From NCBI RefSeq assembly GCF_001029445.1, contig NZ_LDOT01000026.1:1-64000 (forward strand): DNA of 64,000 nucleotides, in the 5' to 3' direction. The stretch comes from Photobacterium aquae (GTDB taxonomy: Bacteria; Pseudomonadota; Gammaproteobacteria; Enterobacterales; Vibrionaceae). Shown here piece by piece: positions 45,699 through 55,900 of this stretch. Below the pieces are notes generated by a model that worked only from the letters and a program-made list of their open reading frames with translations, did not search any database and had not been told where the DNA came from. Each line of letters opens with the position of its first letter. Position 1 is the stretch's first letter. The position numbers and the translations under genes were made by a program.

Positions 45699-45752
45699 AA
45701 CGCTCCCCTTGCCGCTTATTTTTTTCCTGAATTGATTTTAGAAAAATAAACA

Positions 45753-45781
45753 TAAAAAAACCCGGCACAAGGCCGGGTTTG
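45753..45781 (-). terminator. Terminator of tmaR
   Basis: The 9-bp stem AAACCCGGC/GCCGGGTTT is followed on the minus strand by a run of T, 17 bp after the tmaR stop codon. Confidence 0.92.
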
Positions 45782-45797
45782 ATAATTCTTTTCGCAC

Positions 45798-46106
45798 TTA
45801 GTGATGCGCAGCAATTTCAGCTTTTTTCAGGTCTTTCATGCTCTTGCTGACTTCACGACGCTCTTTTGATAGTTCAGCACTGATGATGATGTGATCATCA
45901 ACGCGATCTTCGTAATCGCCTTTCATGTTCTCAACGATTTCAACAATCTGATCGTGGGTCATGTCTGCTTTGATGTAATCCAGTAGGTTTTCCAGCAGCT
46001 CTACACGCTTACGGTTGTCGCGAATCTTACGATCGTTATCTAGAATTTCGCGTTTTAGCTTGTTCTTACGGCGAGTTTGACGAACTAGCTCTAGGATAGT
46101 GTTCAT
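45798..46106 (-). CDS. tmaR: TmaR (YeeX), DUF496 polar-localisation protein
   Basis: The 102-aa protein is almost entirely coiled coil and matches YeeX/DUF496: RRKNKLKREI, KIRDNRKRVELLENL, MKGDYEDRVDDHII and ELSKERREVSK. In E. coli this protein, named TmaR, forms polar clusters that sequester enzyme I of the sugar phosphotransferase system. AAGGAC precedes the ATG. It is a single-gene unit. Confidence 0.9.
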   Translation of the reverse strand: MNTILELVRQTRRKNKLKREILDNDRKIRDNRKRVELLENLLDYIKADMTHDQIVEIVENMKGDYEDRVDDHIIISAELSKERREVSKSMKDLKKAEIAAHH

Positions 46107-46543
46107 AGTATGTCCTTACATGAATCTAAAAAACCTAACTGCTGACCGTTATAGCAGAAACACCGGATGCTACACAAGTCACATTTTAACCGATCGAACA
46201 CCAATAACGAATACTTTGATTCAAGGCACGAAATATATCTGCCACAGATTACCACTTTTAAGAAACCTTAAACTTAACATTTTGATGAGCTTCATGTTTT
46301 CAAGGTAGTAAACTCCGACCGCTGTGAATGGCAACACAGTTTTCTGATAATTATATTTGCAAATGGTATTAGCCTGCCTACTCTTAACTGAGACCAGTAG
46401 TGTTTGGCAATGTTTCAACAATATTTACGAATCGCTTCATCTAGCAAGACTTTCTCAAGTGAAACTGGAGCAAAGGGATTCAATTGTTACCAGTGTTGAA
46501 TAGTATTGGTACTTGTAAGGATGTAAGCAATTCAGGAGACACC
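46107..46543. other. Intergenic region, cold-shock gene leader
   Basis: The right part is probably the long 5' untranslated leader of the cold-shock gene at 46544, as is usual for cspA-type mRNAs. Short ORFs here have no support. Confidence 0.5.
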
Positions 46544-46753
46544 ATGTCAAAAGCAACAGGTACCGTTAAGTGGTTTAACGAAGAAAAAGGTTTCGGCTTT
46601 ATCACTCAGGACAACGGCGGTGCCGATGTGTTCGTTCATTTCCGCTCTATCACCGGAGACGGCTTCAAAACTCTATCCGAAGGGCAAAAAGTGAATTTTG
46701 AGATTGAGCAAGGTCCAAAAGGCCTGCAAGCTGCCAATGTCGAAAGAATCTAA
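46544..46753 (+). CDS. Cold-shock protein, CspA family
   Basis: The 69-aa single cold-shock domain protein has both RNA-binding motifs, KGFGFIT (RNP1) and VFVHF (RNP2). It binds single-stranded nucleic acids and melts RNA secondary structure. The start is the ATG at 46544, preceded by CAGGAGAC; the frame is open 60 bases upstream without support. It differs from the next cold-shock gene at 11 of 69 positions (about 84% identity), so the two are recent tandem duplicates. Confidence 0.93.
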   Translation: MSKATGTVKWFNEEKGFGFITQDNGGADVFVHFRSITGDGFKTLSEGQKVNFEIEQGPKGLQAANVERI

Positions 46754-47289
46754 TCACTCGCTATCTAAATAAAGGGCGGCAACGCCCTTTTTACGTACAG
46801 CCTTAATACCAACATCTACTCGCTGATTTCACAATCCTAAAACATCCCCTTGCAACGCAACGCTGAGTCCAACACGGCCTCCTCGCCATATCGCACACCT
46901 ATCACGCATGATGCTCCCGTTACCTCACATTGGTTGGGTATATTCTGAGGCAAAACAGTCAATCTGAACCCAGGAAATCCTGAGCATTTTTTACGATAAA
47001 CCACTGTAAAAGCGAAGAATTGTTACCTCGCAGCCGCACTTATGTCTCACTTTTTAAAGAAAATAAAAAAAATATCATTATTTGCTTGCCACTCAGGATT
47101 CACTATGGCCTAATGTTGATGCGCCGATAATGCAACAACATATTTATGCTACAAATTGATAAGAAACCTTCGATACACCGGTTCACCGCGTCGTCCTGAA
47201 GAGCTCAACCATCTTTTGTCCATAAGTAATTCATTATTGATGGCATAAGTGCGCATTAAGCGATTAACACATAAATTCAGGAGACTAAC
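46754..47289. other. Region between the two cold-shock genes
   Basis: It contains the terminator of the first cold-shock gene (46771-46792) and, to the right, the presumed promoter and leader of the second. Both genes share the sequence AATTCAGGAGAC at the ribosome-binding site. I see no further gene. Confidence 0.55.
46771..46792 (+). terminator. Terminator of the first cold-shock gene
   Basis: The stem AAAGGGCG/CGCCCTTT with a 4-base loop is followed by TT, 17 bp after the stop codon. Confidence 0.88.
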
Positions 47290-47499
47290 ATGTCTAAAGC
47301 AACTGGTATCGTTAAGTGGTTCAACGATGAGAAAGGTTTCGGTTTCATCACTCAAGACAACGGCGGTGCAGACGTATTCGTACACTTCCGCGCAATCGCT
47401 GGTGACGGCTTCAAATCTCTAGCTGAAGGCCAGAAAGTAGCATTCGATATCGAGCAAGGCCAGAAAGGTCCTCAAGCTGCTAACGTTGAAAAAATCTAA
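47290..47499 (+). CDS. Cold-shock protein, CspA family (second copy)
   Basis: The 69-aa protein is MSKATGIVKWFNDEKGF onward, with RNP1 KGFGFIT and RNP2 VFVHF. It is about 84% identical to the copy at 46544 and has the same ribosome-binding region (CAGGAGAC). Substitutions are mostly conservative and outside the RNP motifs, which suggests that both are functional but may differ in temperature response. Confidence 0.94.
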   Translation: MSKATGIVKWFNDEKGFGFITQDNGGADVFVHFRAIAGDGFKSLAEGQKVAFDIEQGQKGPQAANVEKI

Positions 47500-47522
47500 T
47501 TAGATTTTAAACGTAAAAATTC

Positions 47523-47552
47523 AAAAAGGGTGCATTCAATGCGCCCTTTTTT
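47523..47552 (+). terminator. Terminator of the second cold-shock gene
   Basis: The stem AAAAGGGTGCAT/ATGCGCCCTTTT (one mismatch, 3-base loop) is followed by T, 24 bp after the stop codon. Confidence 0.9.
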
Positions 47553-47828
47553 CATTTCCAATCCTTGCTCCCTTCCCCTTCCTTCGCACCTCTTGAATCT
47601 TTCAGATAAAATCCAATCATATTCATAACAGACCATGCTGGCACTCGCTAACGGCGTTAACATACTTGGTTGTTAATTTGCCACCAATCAAACAAACGCA
47701 TTTAAAACAACCTTTAGCCATAGTGGTCAAAATTTGTTAAAAACGGGATATAAAAACCCATAATTGGCATCAAAAATGGTGACAAGCATTGCAACTATTG
47801 ACTATGCACTCAGTTTTAATCTTTTAAA

Positions 47829-47842
47829 TTGCCTTAGATCAA
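47829..47842 (+). promoter_or_regulatory. FNR-like site before the DcuC-type gene
   Basis: TTGCCTTAGATCAA matches the FNR consensus TTGAT-N4-ATCAA at 8 of 10 defined positions. It lies 58 bp before the start codon. Anaerobic activation of C4-dicarboxylate transporters by FNR is known in E. coli; the site here is a weak prediction. Confidence 0.35.
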
Positions 47843-47900
47843 TATTATTCACTAGGTTGCAGGCATTATTTCGTCGCCTTTTTTGGAGACAATGTAGTAT

Positions 47901-49280
47901 ATGGAATATTTATTTACCCTACTTATCGTGGGCCTCGTCGCCTACTCAATGCTTAAGAAATACAATCCGCAAGCCACGCTTATCACAGCAGGTCTGGCCC
48001 TGCTTGCCTTCGCACAAGTGGCGGATATCACACCCGTTCTCGCTGACGGCAAAACCCAAGGTGCGTTGTTTTTCGACCTTTGGCAGCGCTTTACAGAAAT
48101 CACCAACAGCCGATTAGGTAAAGTCGGCCTAACATTGGTGTCGATTGCAGGTGTGTCAACTTACCTAAACCATATCGGTGCATCACAGGCTTTGGTTAAA
48201 TCTACCTCACGCCCTGTTATGGCCGTGAAAAGCCCGTATGTTCTGCTGGCGCTGGTACTGATTTTTGTATCCATCATGTATGTGTTTATTACTGGTGCAA
48301 CATCGCTGTCGCTGCTACTGATGGGTACTCTCTATCCAGTACTGCGTAATGCCGGGGTCAGTGCAAAAACAGCCGTCGCGACAATCGTTATCCCTACCGC
48401 ATGGGAATATGGCCCGGGGCAAATCAATGCCGTAATCGGTGCCAATGCCATCAATGTCGATGTGATGGACTTTGTAATCAACCATCAGACTATTTTCCAG
48501 CTGCTACTGCTGGTGAGCATTCCGTTGGTTAACATTGCATGGCAACGCCACTGCGACAAAAAAGAAGGCTATGATCCTTCCCAAGATCGCGGCAAGTTCC
48601 TAAAAACCCTAGAAGAACAGCATGACAGCAACGACAAGGTACCTGGCTACTACGCACTGTTACCTGTATTGCCATTTGTGTTCCTGTTTGGCTTCTCAAG
48701 CATGGTGTTTGAGTCCATCACCATGACGATCCCGATTGCCATGATGTCGACCATCACTATCTGTGTGGTTATCGAAGCATTGCGCTTCCGCTCTTTGCAA
48801 CGTGCATTCGACAACTTCGAGGCTTGGCTGAAAGGTACAGGGATGATCTTCGCCAGCGTTCTAACCTTGATGATCGCGGCAGAATTCTTCTCAGCCGGTT
48901 TGAAGAATATCGGTGCGATCACCGCACTCATCGACACCGCGAAGTCGTTCGACTTGGGGCCAGCAGGTATCGTTATCGTATTCTCCGGTTTTATCTTGCT
49001 AACCGCTTTCATTACCGGTTCAGGCAACGCACCGGTGATGGCATTTATCCCTATCGTGCCGCAAATTGCCGCTAACTTTAACGTCAACCCACTGCTACCA
49101 CTCGTGCCAATTCTATTCGCAGCAGGTATCGGCCGTACTATCTCGCCTGTGGCCGGGGTTATCATTACCGTTTCAGGTATGGCCAACCTCACGCCAATCG
49201 ATGTTATCCGCCGTACCTCTGTCCCTATGCTGACCAGCATGGTCGTGGTACTAATCATGGCGGTAATCAAATACAGCTAA
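47901..49280 (+). CDS. dcuC: DcuC-type anaerobic C4-dicarboxylate transporter
   Basis: The 459-aa inner-membrane protein has about 12 to 14 hydrophobic segments and conserved DcuC blocks (MLKKYNPQATLITAGLALL, PTAWEYGPGQINAVIGAN, FITGSGNAPVMAFIPIVPQ, GRTISPVAGVIITVSG). It probably exports succinate during fumarate respiration or fermentation. A GGAGA lies 11 bases before the ATG. A terminator follows. The symbol is assigned by family; other DcuC-like paralogues may exist elsewhere. Confidence 0.88.
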   Translation: MEYLFTLLIVGLVAYSMLKKYNPQATLITAGLALLAFAQVADITPVLADGKTQGALFFDLWQRFTEITNSRLGKVGLTLVSIAGVSTYLNHIGASQALVKSTSRPVMAVKSPYVLLALVLIFVSIMYVFITGATSLSLLLMGTLYPVLRNAGVSAKTAVATIVIPTAWEYGPGQINAVIGANAINVDVMDFVINHQTIFQLLLLVSIPLVNIAWQRHCDKKEGYDPSQDRGKFLKTLEEQHDSNDKVPGYYALLPVLPFVFLFGFSSMVFESITMTIPIAMMSTITICVVIEALRFRSLQRAFDNFEAWLKGTGMIFASVLTLMIAAEFFSAGLKNIGAITALIDTAKSFDLGPAGIVIVFSGFILLTAFITGSGNAPVMAFIPIVPQIAANFNVNPLLPLVPILFAAGIGRTISPVAGVIITVSGMANLTPIDVIRRTSVPMLTSMVVVLIMAVIKYS

Positions 49281-49302
49281 TGGCTTACAGCGAATAAAAT
49301 AA

Positions 49303-49330
49303 TCAAGGGCTGCGTAAAGCAGCCCTTTTC
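49303..49330 (+). terminator. Terminator of dcuC
   Basis: The 9-bp stem AAGGGCTGC/GCAGCCCTT with a 5-base loop is followed by TTCTTTT, 25 bp after the stop codon and just before the convergent lipoprotein gene. Confidence 0.93.
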
Positions 49331-49335
49331 TTTTG

Positions 49336-50019
49336 CTAAGGTGACAATTTGGAATCAGCAATATGCGTGCTCTGGGCTTCTTCTAAAACACTATCTTCTA
49401 GATTCGGAAAGTAATCTTTACCTGTAATGGTCTGCAACCAGTCACGCACACCATACAGCGGAACAAAAATGGCTGGCTGAAAATAAGACTTTTTCTTCCA
49501 ACTTACATTTCCCACCGAAAACCCGTGAGTCACACCTATCAGCTCTTCTTTATCATTGTAAATTCCCCCGCCGGACATTCCCGACATCACATGCGCCGTC
49601 GTCGCCGACATCAGGCATTTTTTCCAACCGGACACATATACATCCCCAAGGTATTCACCTTTACTGGAAGACAGCGGCAACCCGATAGGATACCCCACGT
49701 GAGTCACACCCTGATGAGGATACACCACCCCAGCATGCTGAGTACTGTTACCATCACTTCTCACTAATGCAATATCGCAGTAAGGATGGTAATACACATC
49801 TCTCCCATCTAAAGCCAGTATCAGTCGATTATGTTTCGACGTTACCAGCCAATGATTATCCAACCGAGCTGCCGTACCTTCCAAGCTAAATAGAACCGGA
49901 ATGCCGACAAATATTTTTTCATTGCTATCTTGTATATCCTTTTGAATAACTCCGTTTATATCTGGCAATCCATTAGCACATCCACTTAGCAGCAACGCCA
50001 GTGCTAAAACCCAGTACAT
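49336..50019 (-). CDS. Trypsin-like serine protease lipoprotein
   Basis: The 227-aa protein starts with a lipoprotein signal (YWVLALALLLSGCANG, lipobox LSGC). A degenerate chymotrypsin-fold triad is visible: His in WLVTSKHNR, Asp in YCDIALVRSDG and Ser in MSGMSGGGIYN. It probably cleaves or senses proteins at the membrane, anchored by its N-terminal lipid. The triad spacing suits the trypsin-like family, though His-Asp neighbours are atypical, so an inactive variant cannot be excluded. No partner genes are obvious. Confidence 0.7.
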   Translation of the reverse strand: MYWVLALALLLSGCANGLPDINGVIQKDIQDSNEKIFVGIPVLFSLEGTAARLDNHWLVTSKHNRLILALDGRDVYYHPYCDIALVRSDGNSTQHAGVVYPHQGVTHVGYPIGLPLSSSKGEYLGDVYVSGWKKCLMSATTAHVMSGMSGGGIYNDKEELIGVTHGFSVGNVSWKKKSYFQPAIFVPLYGVRDWLQTITGKDYFPNLEDSVLEEAQSTHIADSKLSP

Positions 50020-50527
50020 GACTTCTTTTTGATAAACCTATTAATGAATATTGTAACGGCCCAAGAACCGCAGAAGCCTGCATACTAGAAGTGTGTCTAA
50101 CGCACAGAAAAACAAAAGATATACATCGTGACGATAAAATAAATTTATCAAGGAGGGATATTCTGATTATTGAAAATGCAATCGATCTTATAAAATAAAG
50201 AATGTATTAACGTCGCAAAATTTTAGAATAAAACCTTTATTTAAATGCAAAGCAATGAATGAATATTTAATTTTGTAAATGGTGTTATCGAAATACATAA
50301 GTTATAGACCAATTAAATCATCGTAATCATAACCCAATGATAAGTTGAACTTTTAATGTTAAAACCACTTAACAAGTGATTATTCTCATTATTGATAATA
50401 TCAATATTATATTTAGCGTCCATTTACAAGAAACCTTTAATTCTTCATTCCTCTTTTTCAATATTCATTTTATGCCCTTCGCTTCTTCTACCTCAGTATT
50501 AGAACTGAGACACAAATAGTTACGCCG
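50020..50527. other. AT-rich intergenic region
   Basis: The lipoprotein gene promoter should lie here. No gene, terminator or repeat is convincing. The region is strongly AT-rich. Confidence 0.45.
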
Positions 50528-51271
50528 TTACGCGTTTGTGTCACGTAAATGTGACGCCATATCCAACCCATAAATCGCAACCAAATCGCGATATAACTCA
50601 GGTGAGTCGTTTAAAATCGCTGACGGATTGGTGAAAAACAACTCAGACAAGACAGCAAAGTACTCCTCAGGCGGATGAAAAGAGGCATCATCATAACCAT
50701 ATAAGGTGTCCCCTCGCTCTCCGGGCGGTGTCGCACAATCAGCAATGGCATCATCCTGCTGCTTTTCAATATTATCCAGATAGTTCTCGTATCCTGCGCA
50801 AAGCGCCGGAGTACTTCCCGAAAGGCCAAACAGGTGATCAAGAACATGGGCAAATTCATGAACAACCAGATTATGACCTTCAAGGATCTCAAACGATTCC
50901 TCTAAACAGGGCCAAGCACACAACCTTACTGTTGAAGACTCATAAGCATCACCATCGACGGGCAAGTCATCGGCACAGATATGGAGCCATTTAACAGAGG
51001 AGAAAAAATTCGTCTGCTGTGCCGCACCAACCAATGCGGCATTGGCGGCAATCACAACCAATAGCGTTTCATGATCCTCTACTTCTATCTCGGGGCTAAC
51101 CAACACTGTTTTACCGTCGTAAAAGCCATTCACGAACTGGCAGATCACCTGTTGCTGCTGGTCTGAAAAGTATGGGTACAATGCCATCGAACGGCACAAA
51201 ATAGCATGTACATTCTCAAATCGAGGGGCTGCCCTGCCTTTCTCTTTACGTTTGCCAAAACCGAAAAACAT
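50528..51271 (-). CDS. mtfA: MtfA, Mlc-interacting zinc peptidase
   Basis: The 247-aa cytosolic protein has the zinc-binding HEFAHVLD motif in NLVVHEFAHVLDHLFGLSG, and GFGKRKEKGR at the N-terminus. E. coli MtfA (YeeI) titrates the glucose repressor Mlc and shows aminopeptidase activity. The downstream EEYFAVLSELFF segment carries the third zinc ligand Glu. It is divergent from the cas operon, separated by 728 bp. Confidence 0.9.
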   Translation of the reverse strand: MFFGFGKRKEKGRAAPRFENVHAILCRSMALYPYFSDQQQQVICQFVNGFYDGKTVLVSPEIEVEDHETLLVVIAANAALVGAAQQTNFFSSVKWLHICADDLPVDGDAYESSTVRLCAWPCLEESFEILEGHNLVVHEFAHVLDHLFGLSGSTPALCAGYENYLDNIEKQQDDAIADCATPPGERGDTLYGYDDASFHPPEEYFAVLSELFFTNPSAILNDSPELYRDLVAIYGLDMASHLRDTNA

Positions 51272-51999
51272 ATTGTGGTGTCCTATCGCGTTGGGAACTC
51301 AATAATAATAAAAAAGCCGCCGTGTACAAACAGTAGCTTAAACAGGCTTTGACAACAAAGTCGCCCAAAAATCAAAAGTACTTAACAACGCAAGCTATTC
51401 ATAAAAAGTAAGCTCAAGAACCTTGGCTACTCGCCACGAAAGACCCAACTAACAAATTTTCTAGCTACTGTATTATCCATCTCTATGATAGGCGAAAGCC
51501 AATTGAAGATACTTCTAGACCTCAAACGAGTTTAATCCTTCGTGAGATTAGGAAAATAAGTCTTTAGGAAACGAATAAATCAAATCACAGATTCAACATT
51601 ATACTATGCACAACAAGAGTTAATTTATTGTGGTAAACTACTTTAATTTTTATTTGATCATTTTATACAACACAACCGCCGTTGATTACCATCAAGGCAA
51701 CAGCATCAACCATTTTATAATATTATTAAACATAAAATCTCACACTTCATCAGCAACTCTTTAGTTGGATATATCATCACTTATGATTCAATTCTGATAG
51801 AGAACACACAACAACTAAAAAATCCTTTTAATCAACACAATCGCCTTTACATAAACACCATTAAAAATATAATTATTTTTTATCATCTGTTATGTAATTA
51901 TCTGAACGCGATCAAAAAAAACCTTATATTTCAGGACAAAAATCATATTTAATATTAGATTACCAATCATAAACCGATACCCCGTTTAGGGAACAAACG
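51272..51999. other. Long AT-rich region upstream of the cas operon
   Basis: The 728-bp region is markedly AT-rich and carries the divergent mtfA and cas1 promoters. No gene or complete repeat is found. Such DNA is a typical H-NS target, which would silence the cas operon; this is inference only. Confidence 0.55.
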
Positions 52000-52974
52000 A
52001 TGGCGAATACATTCAAGCCCAGTGAACTAAAAACAATTCTCCACTCAAAACGTGCGAATCTTTACTATTTGCAACATTGCCGAGTTTTAGTCAATGCTGG
52101 TCGTGTGGAATATGTCACCGATCAAGGCAAAGAAAGCCTATACTGGAATATCCCCATCGCCAATACTACGGCGATTATGCTGGGTACAGGTACATCAATT
52201 ACCCAAGCTGCGATGCGTGAACTCGCGAAAGCCGGCGTGCTCGTTGGTTTTTGTGGGGGTGGTGGCACACCACTCTATGCAGGCAATGAAGTACAAGTTG
52301 ATGTTTCTTGGCTACTTCCTCAGTCTGAATATCGTCCTACCGAGTATCTCCAGCAATGGGTCAGCTTCTGGTTTGATGATGAAAAGCGAGTAGAGGCAGC
52401 CAAACGTTTTCAATTGGAACGTATTAAGCAAATACGAAAACACTGGCTATCGGCCAACATAAAAAATGAATTGTTTTCACTATCCAAAGAACAACTGGAT
52501 AGTGCCCTAACCCGTTTTGAAGACAACATACAAACTTGTACATCGACCCAAGATCTCTTGTCTCTTGAAGCAACGACCACCAAGACACTGTATAAACTCG
52601 CCTGCAATGCCACACACTATGGTGACTTCACCCGCTCTGAACGCGGCAATAGCACCGATATTGCCAACCGGTTTTTAGATCATGGCAACTACCTTGCCTA
52701 TGGTTTAGCCGCAACCGCATGTTGGGTGATTGGATTACCGCATGGGCTGGCCGTATTACACGGTAAAACCCGGCGCGGTGGATTGGTATTTGATGTCGCC
52801 GATATTATTAAAGACGCATTAATATTGCCGCAAGCATTTATTGCCGCGATGGAAGGAGACGACGAAACAGAATTCCGCCAGCGATGCTTGAATAAATTTC
52901 GCTCGGCCCATGCATTAGACGTAATGATAGACACGTTACAAAACACGGCATCGGCCTTGGCGCAAAACAAATAG
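52000..52974 (+). CDS. cas1: Cas1, type I-F CRISPR integrase
   Basis: The 324-aa protein is a type I-F Cas1, which inserts new spacers at the leader end with Cas2. The metal-binding residues are at the expected places: E190 in LSLEATTT, H254 in LHGKTRRGG, D265 and D268 in VFDVADIIKDA, the same numbers as in Pseudomonas aeruginosa Cas1. It is the first gene of the operon and ends 13 bp before cas3. The ORF starts at the ATG at 52000. Confidence 0.97.
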   Translation: MANTFKPSELKTILHSKRANLYYLQHCRVLVNAGRVEYVTDQGKESLYWNIPIANTTAIMLGTGTSITQAAMRELAKAGVLVGFCGGGGTPLYAGNEVQVDVSWLLPQSEYRPTEYLQQWVSFWFDDEKRVEAAKRFQLERIKQIRKHWLSANIKNELFSLSKEQLDSALTRFEDNIQTCTSTQDLLSLEATTTKTLYKLACNATHYGDFTRSERGNSTDIANRFLDHGNYLAYGLAATACWVIGLPHGLAVLHGKTRRGGLVFDVADIIKDALILPQAFIAAMEGDDETEFRQRCLNKFRSAHALDVMIDTLQNTASALAQNK

Positions 52975-52987
52975 TGAAACCATCGCG

Positions 52988-55900
52988 ATGAATATTTTAT
53001 TAGTGTCAGAATGCAGTAAACAAGCCCTACCGGAAACCCGCAGGGTACTTGACCAATTTGCTGAACGCAAAGGCCACCGAACGTGGCAAACACCGATTAC
53101 CTACGAAGGGCTAAAAACACTCAGAACACTATTAAAGAAAACAGCAAGGCGTAATACCGCCGTTGCGTGCCATTGGGTGCGAGGAAAAAACCAAACGGAA
53201 TTACTATGGATTGTAGGTAACCGCAGAAAATTCAATCGCGACGGTACAGTACCGACCAATACCACCCAGCGTGACATTCTGCGCAGCAGAGATGAAAGTA
53301 CCCTCAACAGCATTCAGGCATCCGCCATAATGGCAGGTCTTGCTGGGCTCTTTCATGATTTCGGCAAAGGCAATAAGCTATTTCAGCAAAAACTCAAAAA
53401 AGGCAAAGGATTTGAACCTTATCGCCATGAGTGGTTGTCATGCCAACTGTTCATTAACTTTGTTGCAGGTAGGCCGGATCATGAGTGGCTGCAGCATCTC
53501 ACCCAACTATCAGATACCGATGACAAGCATCTCATCGAACACTGCAACCCCGAAGCCAGCGTTAATTTTAACTTGCTTTCACAGGCTCCTTTGGCGCAAT
53601 GTGTCGCATGGCTAATTCTTTCACACCACAGATTACCCAAAAACCTTCGTACCACACAAGATTTGACTAATGTTGACAGTTGGTTAGATGGGCTTGATGC
53701 CAATTGGAATGCGCTGAATCATCATAGTGATAAATTCTCTGAACAAGAGAAAATTGACAACATCACTTTCCCTTTTGGCACCCCTATGCGCAGTTTTAAA
53801 TGGCGTAGCAAAGCCAAAGAACTATCACTGCGCGCCCTTAATCAAACCAACCTCACTGAATACGCATCATTAAATAAAGCCTTTCCTCTGCACACTGCAC
53901 GCATGGCATTAATGCTGGCAGACCACACTTATTCATCTGGCGAGGCATCAGCCCATTGGCAAGACCGGGAATACCATGCCTTTGCTAATACCGATAGAGA
54001 GTCAGGCAAATTAAAGCAACAACTCGACGAGCACTGTGTAGGGGTTGCACACAATGCCTACCGACTCGTGCGAACCCTTCCCAAGCTTCGATCTATCATG
54101 CCTGCGATCACCAACCACAAAGGGTTTAAACGTCGCAGTACGGTGAATAAATTTCGCTGGCAAGATAAAGCCTATGATTGCGCATGTAGCATTGCAGAAC
54201 ACACCGAACATCAAGGTTTCTTTGGGATCAACATGGCATCCACCGGCCAAGGAAAAACCTTCGCCAATGCACGTATCATGTATGGTCTTTCAAACTCTCA
54301 GCATGGTTGTCGGTTTAGTGTCGCGCTAGGACTAAGAACACTAACATTGCAGACTGGGGATGCTTTACAGCAACGACTGACATTAGATAGCGACGACATC
54401 GCCGTTCACATTGGTTCACAAGCGGTAAAAGAACTCTTCTATAGCCAGAAACACATAGCTAAAATTGAAGAGCAAGCGCAGATCATAACGTCAGGTAGCG
54501 AGTCAGAAACGTTTTTCCCCGAGCACGAATACGTTCGCTATGACGGTGAGGTCGATAACCACTATTTGCATCGCTGGTTGAAAGAGCGCAGTGCAATACA
54601 TAATCTAGTGAGCGCACCACTATCTATCAGTACTATCGACCACATCATTCCTGTTTCGGAAGGGGTAACTGGCGGTCAACAAATCGCGCCGATGCTACGC
54701 CTATTAACCAGTGACTTGGTCTTAGATGAACCGGATGATTTCTCGCTAGAGGATGACCCCGCCCTTTCACGGCTGGTGTATTTTGCCGGTCTACTGGGTT
54801 CACGGGTACTGCTCTCCTCTGCCACCCTTCCCCCCGCATTGGTCACGTACCTATTTGCTTGTTACCAAAGTGGACGCGAGCAATACAACCAGGTCGTTGG
54901 CCAACAGCTGCATGTACCCGTTTCATGTGCATGGTTTGATGAATTTGGTGTGAAATCAGCAGAGGCTATAAATGCCACTGATTTCAGAACAAGCCACAAC
55001 GAGTTTACCTCTGTAAGACAAGCTAAATTGGCACAAAAACCTGAACATCTACACCGAGGCGACTGGCTTCCTATTGCCACATCTCCCGCGGCCGAACAGA
55101 ATGTCATTAACCATTTCTCAGAAACCGTCCTACAAGGTATCATCCAGCTTGCCGCCGAGCACAAAACAATCTCTGAACAACCAAAATCCCAAGGTAAAAC
55201 CGTTTCGGCTGGTATTGTTCGTATGGCGAATATTGAACCACTAGTTGCAGTTGCCACACGATTGTTTGCCGCATCCCCCCCGCCGGATACTCGCATTCAC
55301 TATTGCGTTTACCACAGCCATCATCCTTTGGCTATCCGATCTAAAATTGAACAAGAATTAGACTCGCTGTTACAGCGAGATCGAGATGATCTTCAGGGCA
55401 TCATTAAGCATGAAAAAATACAACGCTTGCTTGTAGCATACCCTGAGCAACACCATGTTTTTGTCGTTTTGGCAACGCCAGTCGCAGAAGTTGGCCGCGA
55501 TCATGATTACGATTGGGCCATCGTCGAACCCAGCTCAATGCGATCGATCATTCAACTAGCAGGACGAGTACAACGACATCGACGTATTGCGCCTAAACAC
55601 ACCAACATTCTGGTGCTAAATAAGAATATAAAGGCGCTTAAAGGTGGCGATAACGTCGCTTACATAAAGCCGGGCTATGAAAGCAAGCAATCTTTTAGGC
55701 TCAACAAAGCAGGCGATGAAGCACCCTGCTTGCAACTTTCCAGCCTCGATTTATGCAAGCAATTAGACATTAACTCTTTGCATGAAATCAGTTCAACCCC
55801 GCGGTTTATAGAACCAACGCACCTGTTAGCCCCAAATAAAAAAGCCTGCGGATTTATTGAACTTGAGCACTTAGCTATAAACCTATCGCTCCGCGATACC

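Larger units (their letters stand above)
47500..47900. other. Intergenic region upstream of the DcuC-type gene
   Basis: The terminator of the second cold-shock gene is at 47523-47552. Further right lies an FNR-like site (47829-47842) ahead of the transporter gene. A short ORF at 47764-48117 is in another frame and unsupported. Confidence 0.5.

Noticed and set aside
47247..47276. Possible dif site upstream of the second cold-shock gene (AGTGCGCATTA start)
   Set aside because: Only the XerC arm is similar; the central and XerD parts do not match dif, and it lies in a cold-shock leader.
50531..50556. GTCAC and GTGAC words near the mtfA 3' end
   Set aside because: The arms are in the opposite order and spaced by 6 bp, so this is not a matS site.
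51313..51345. Repeat-like sequence GCCGTGTACAAACAGTAGCTT upstream of mtfA resembling a decayed CRISPR repeat
   Set aside because: It needs several insertions to align to the repeat and lacks the hairpin, so chance similarity is more likely. (Only the first 20 bases of the similarity are meaningful.)
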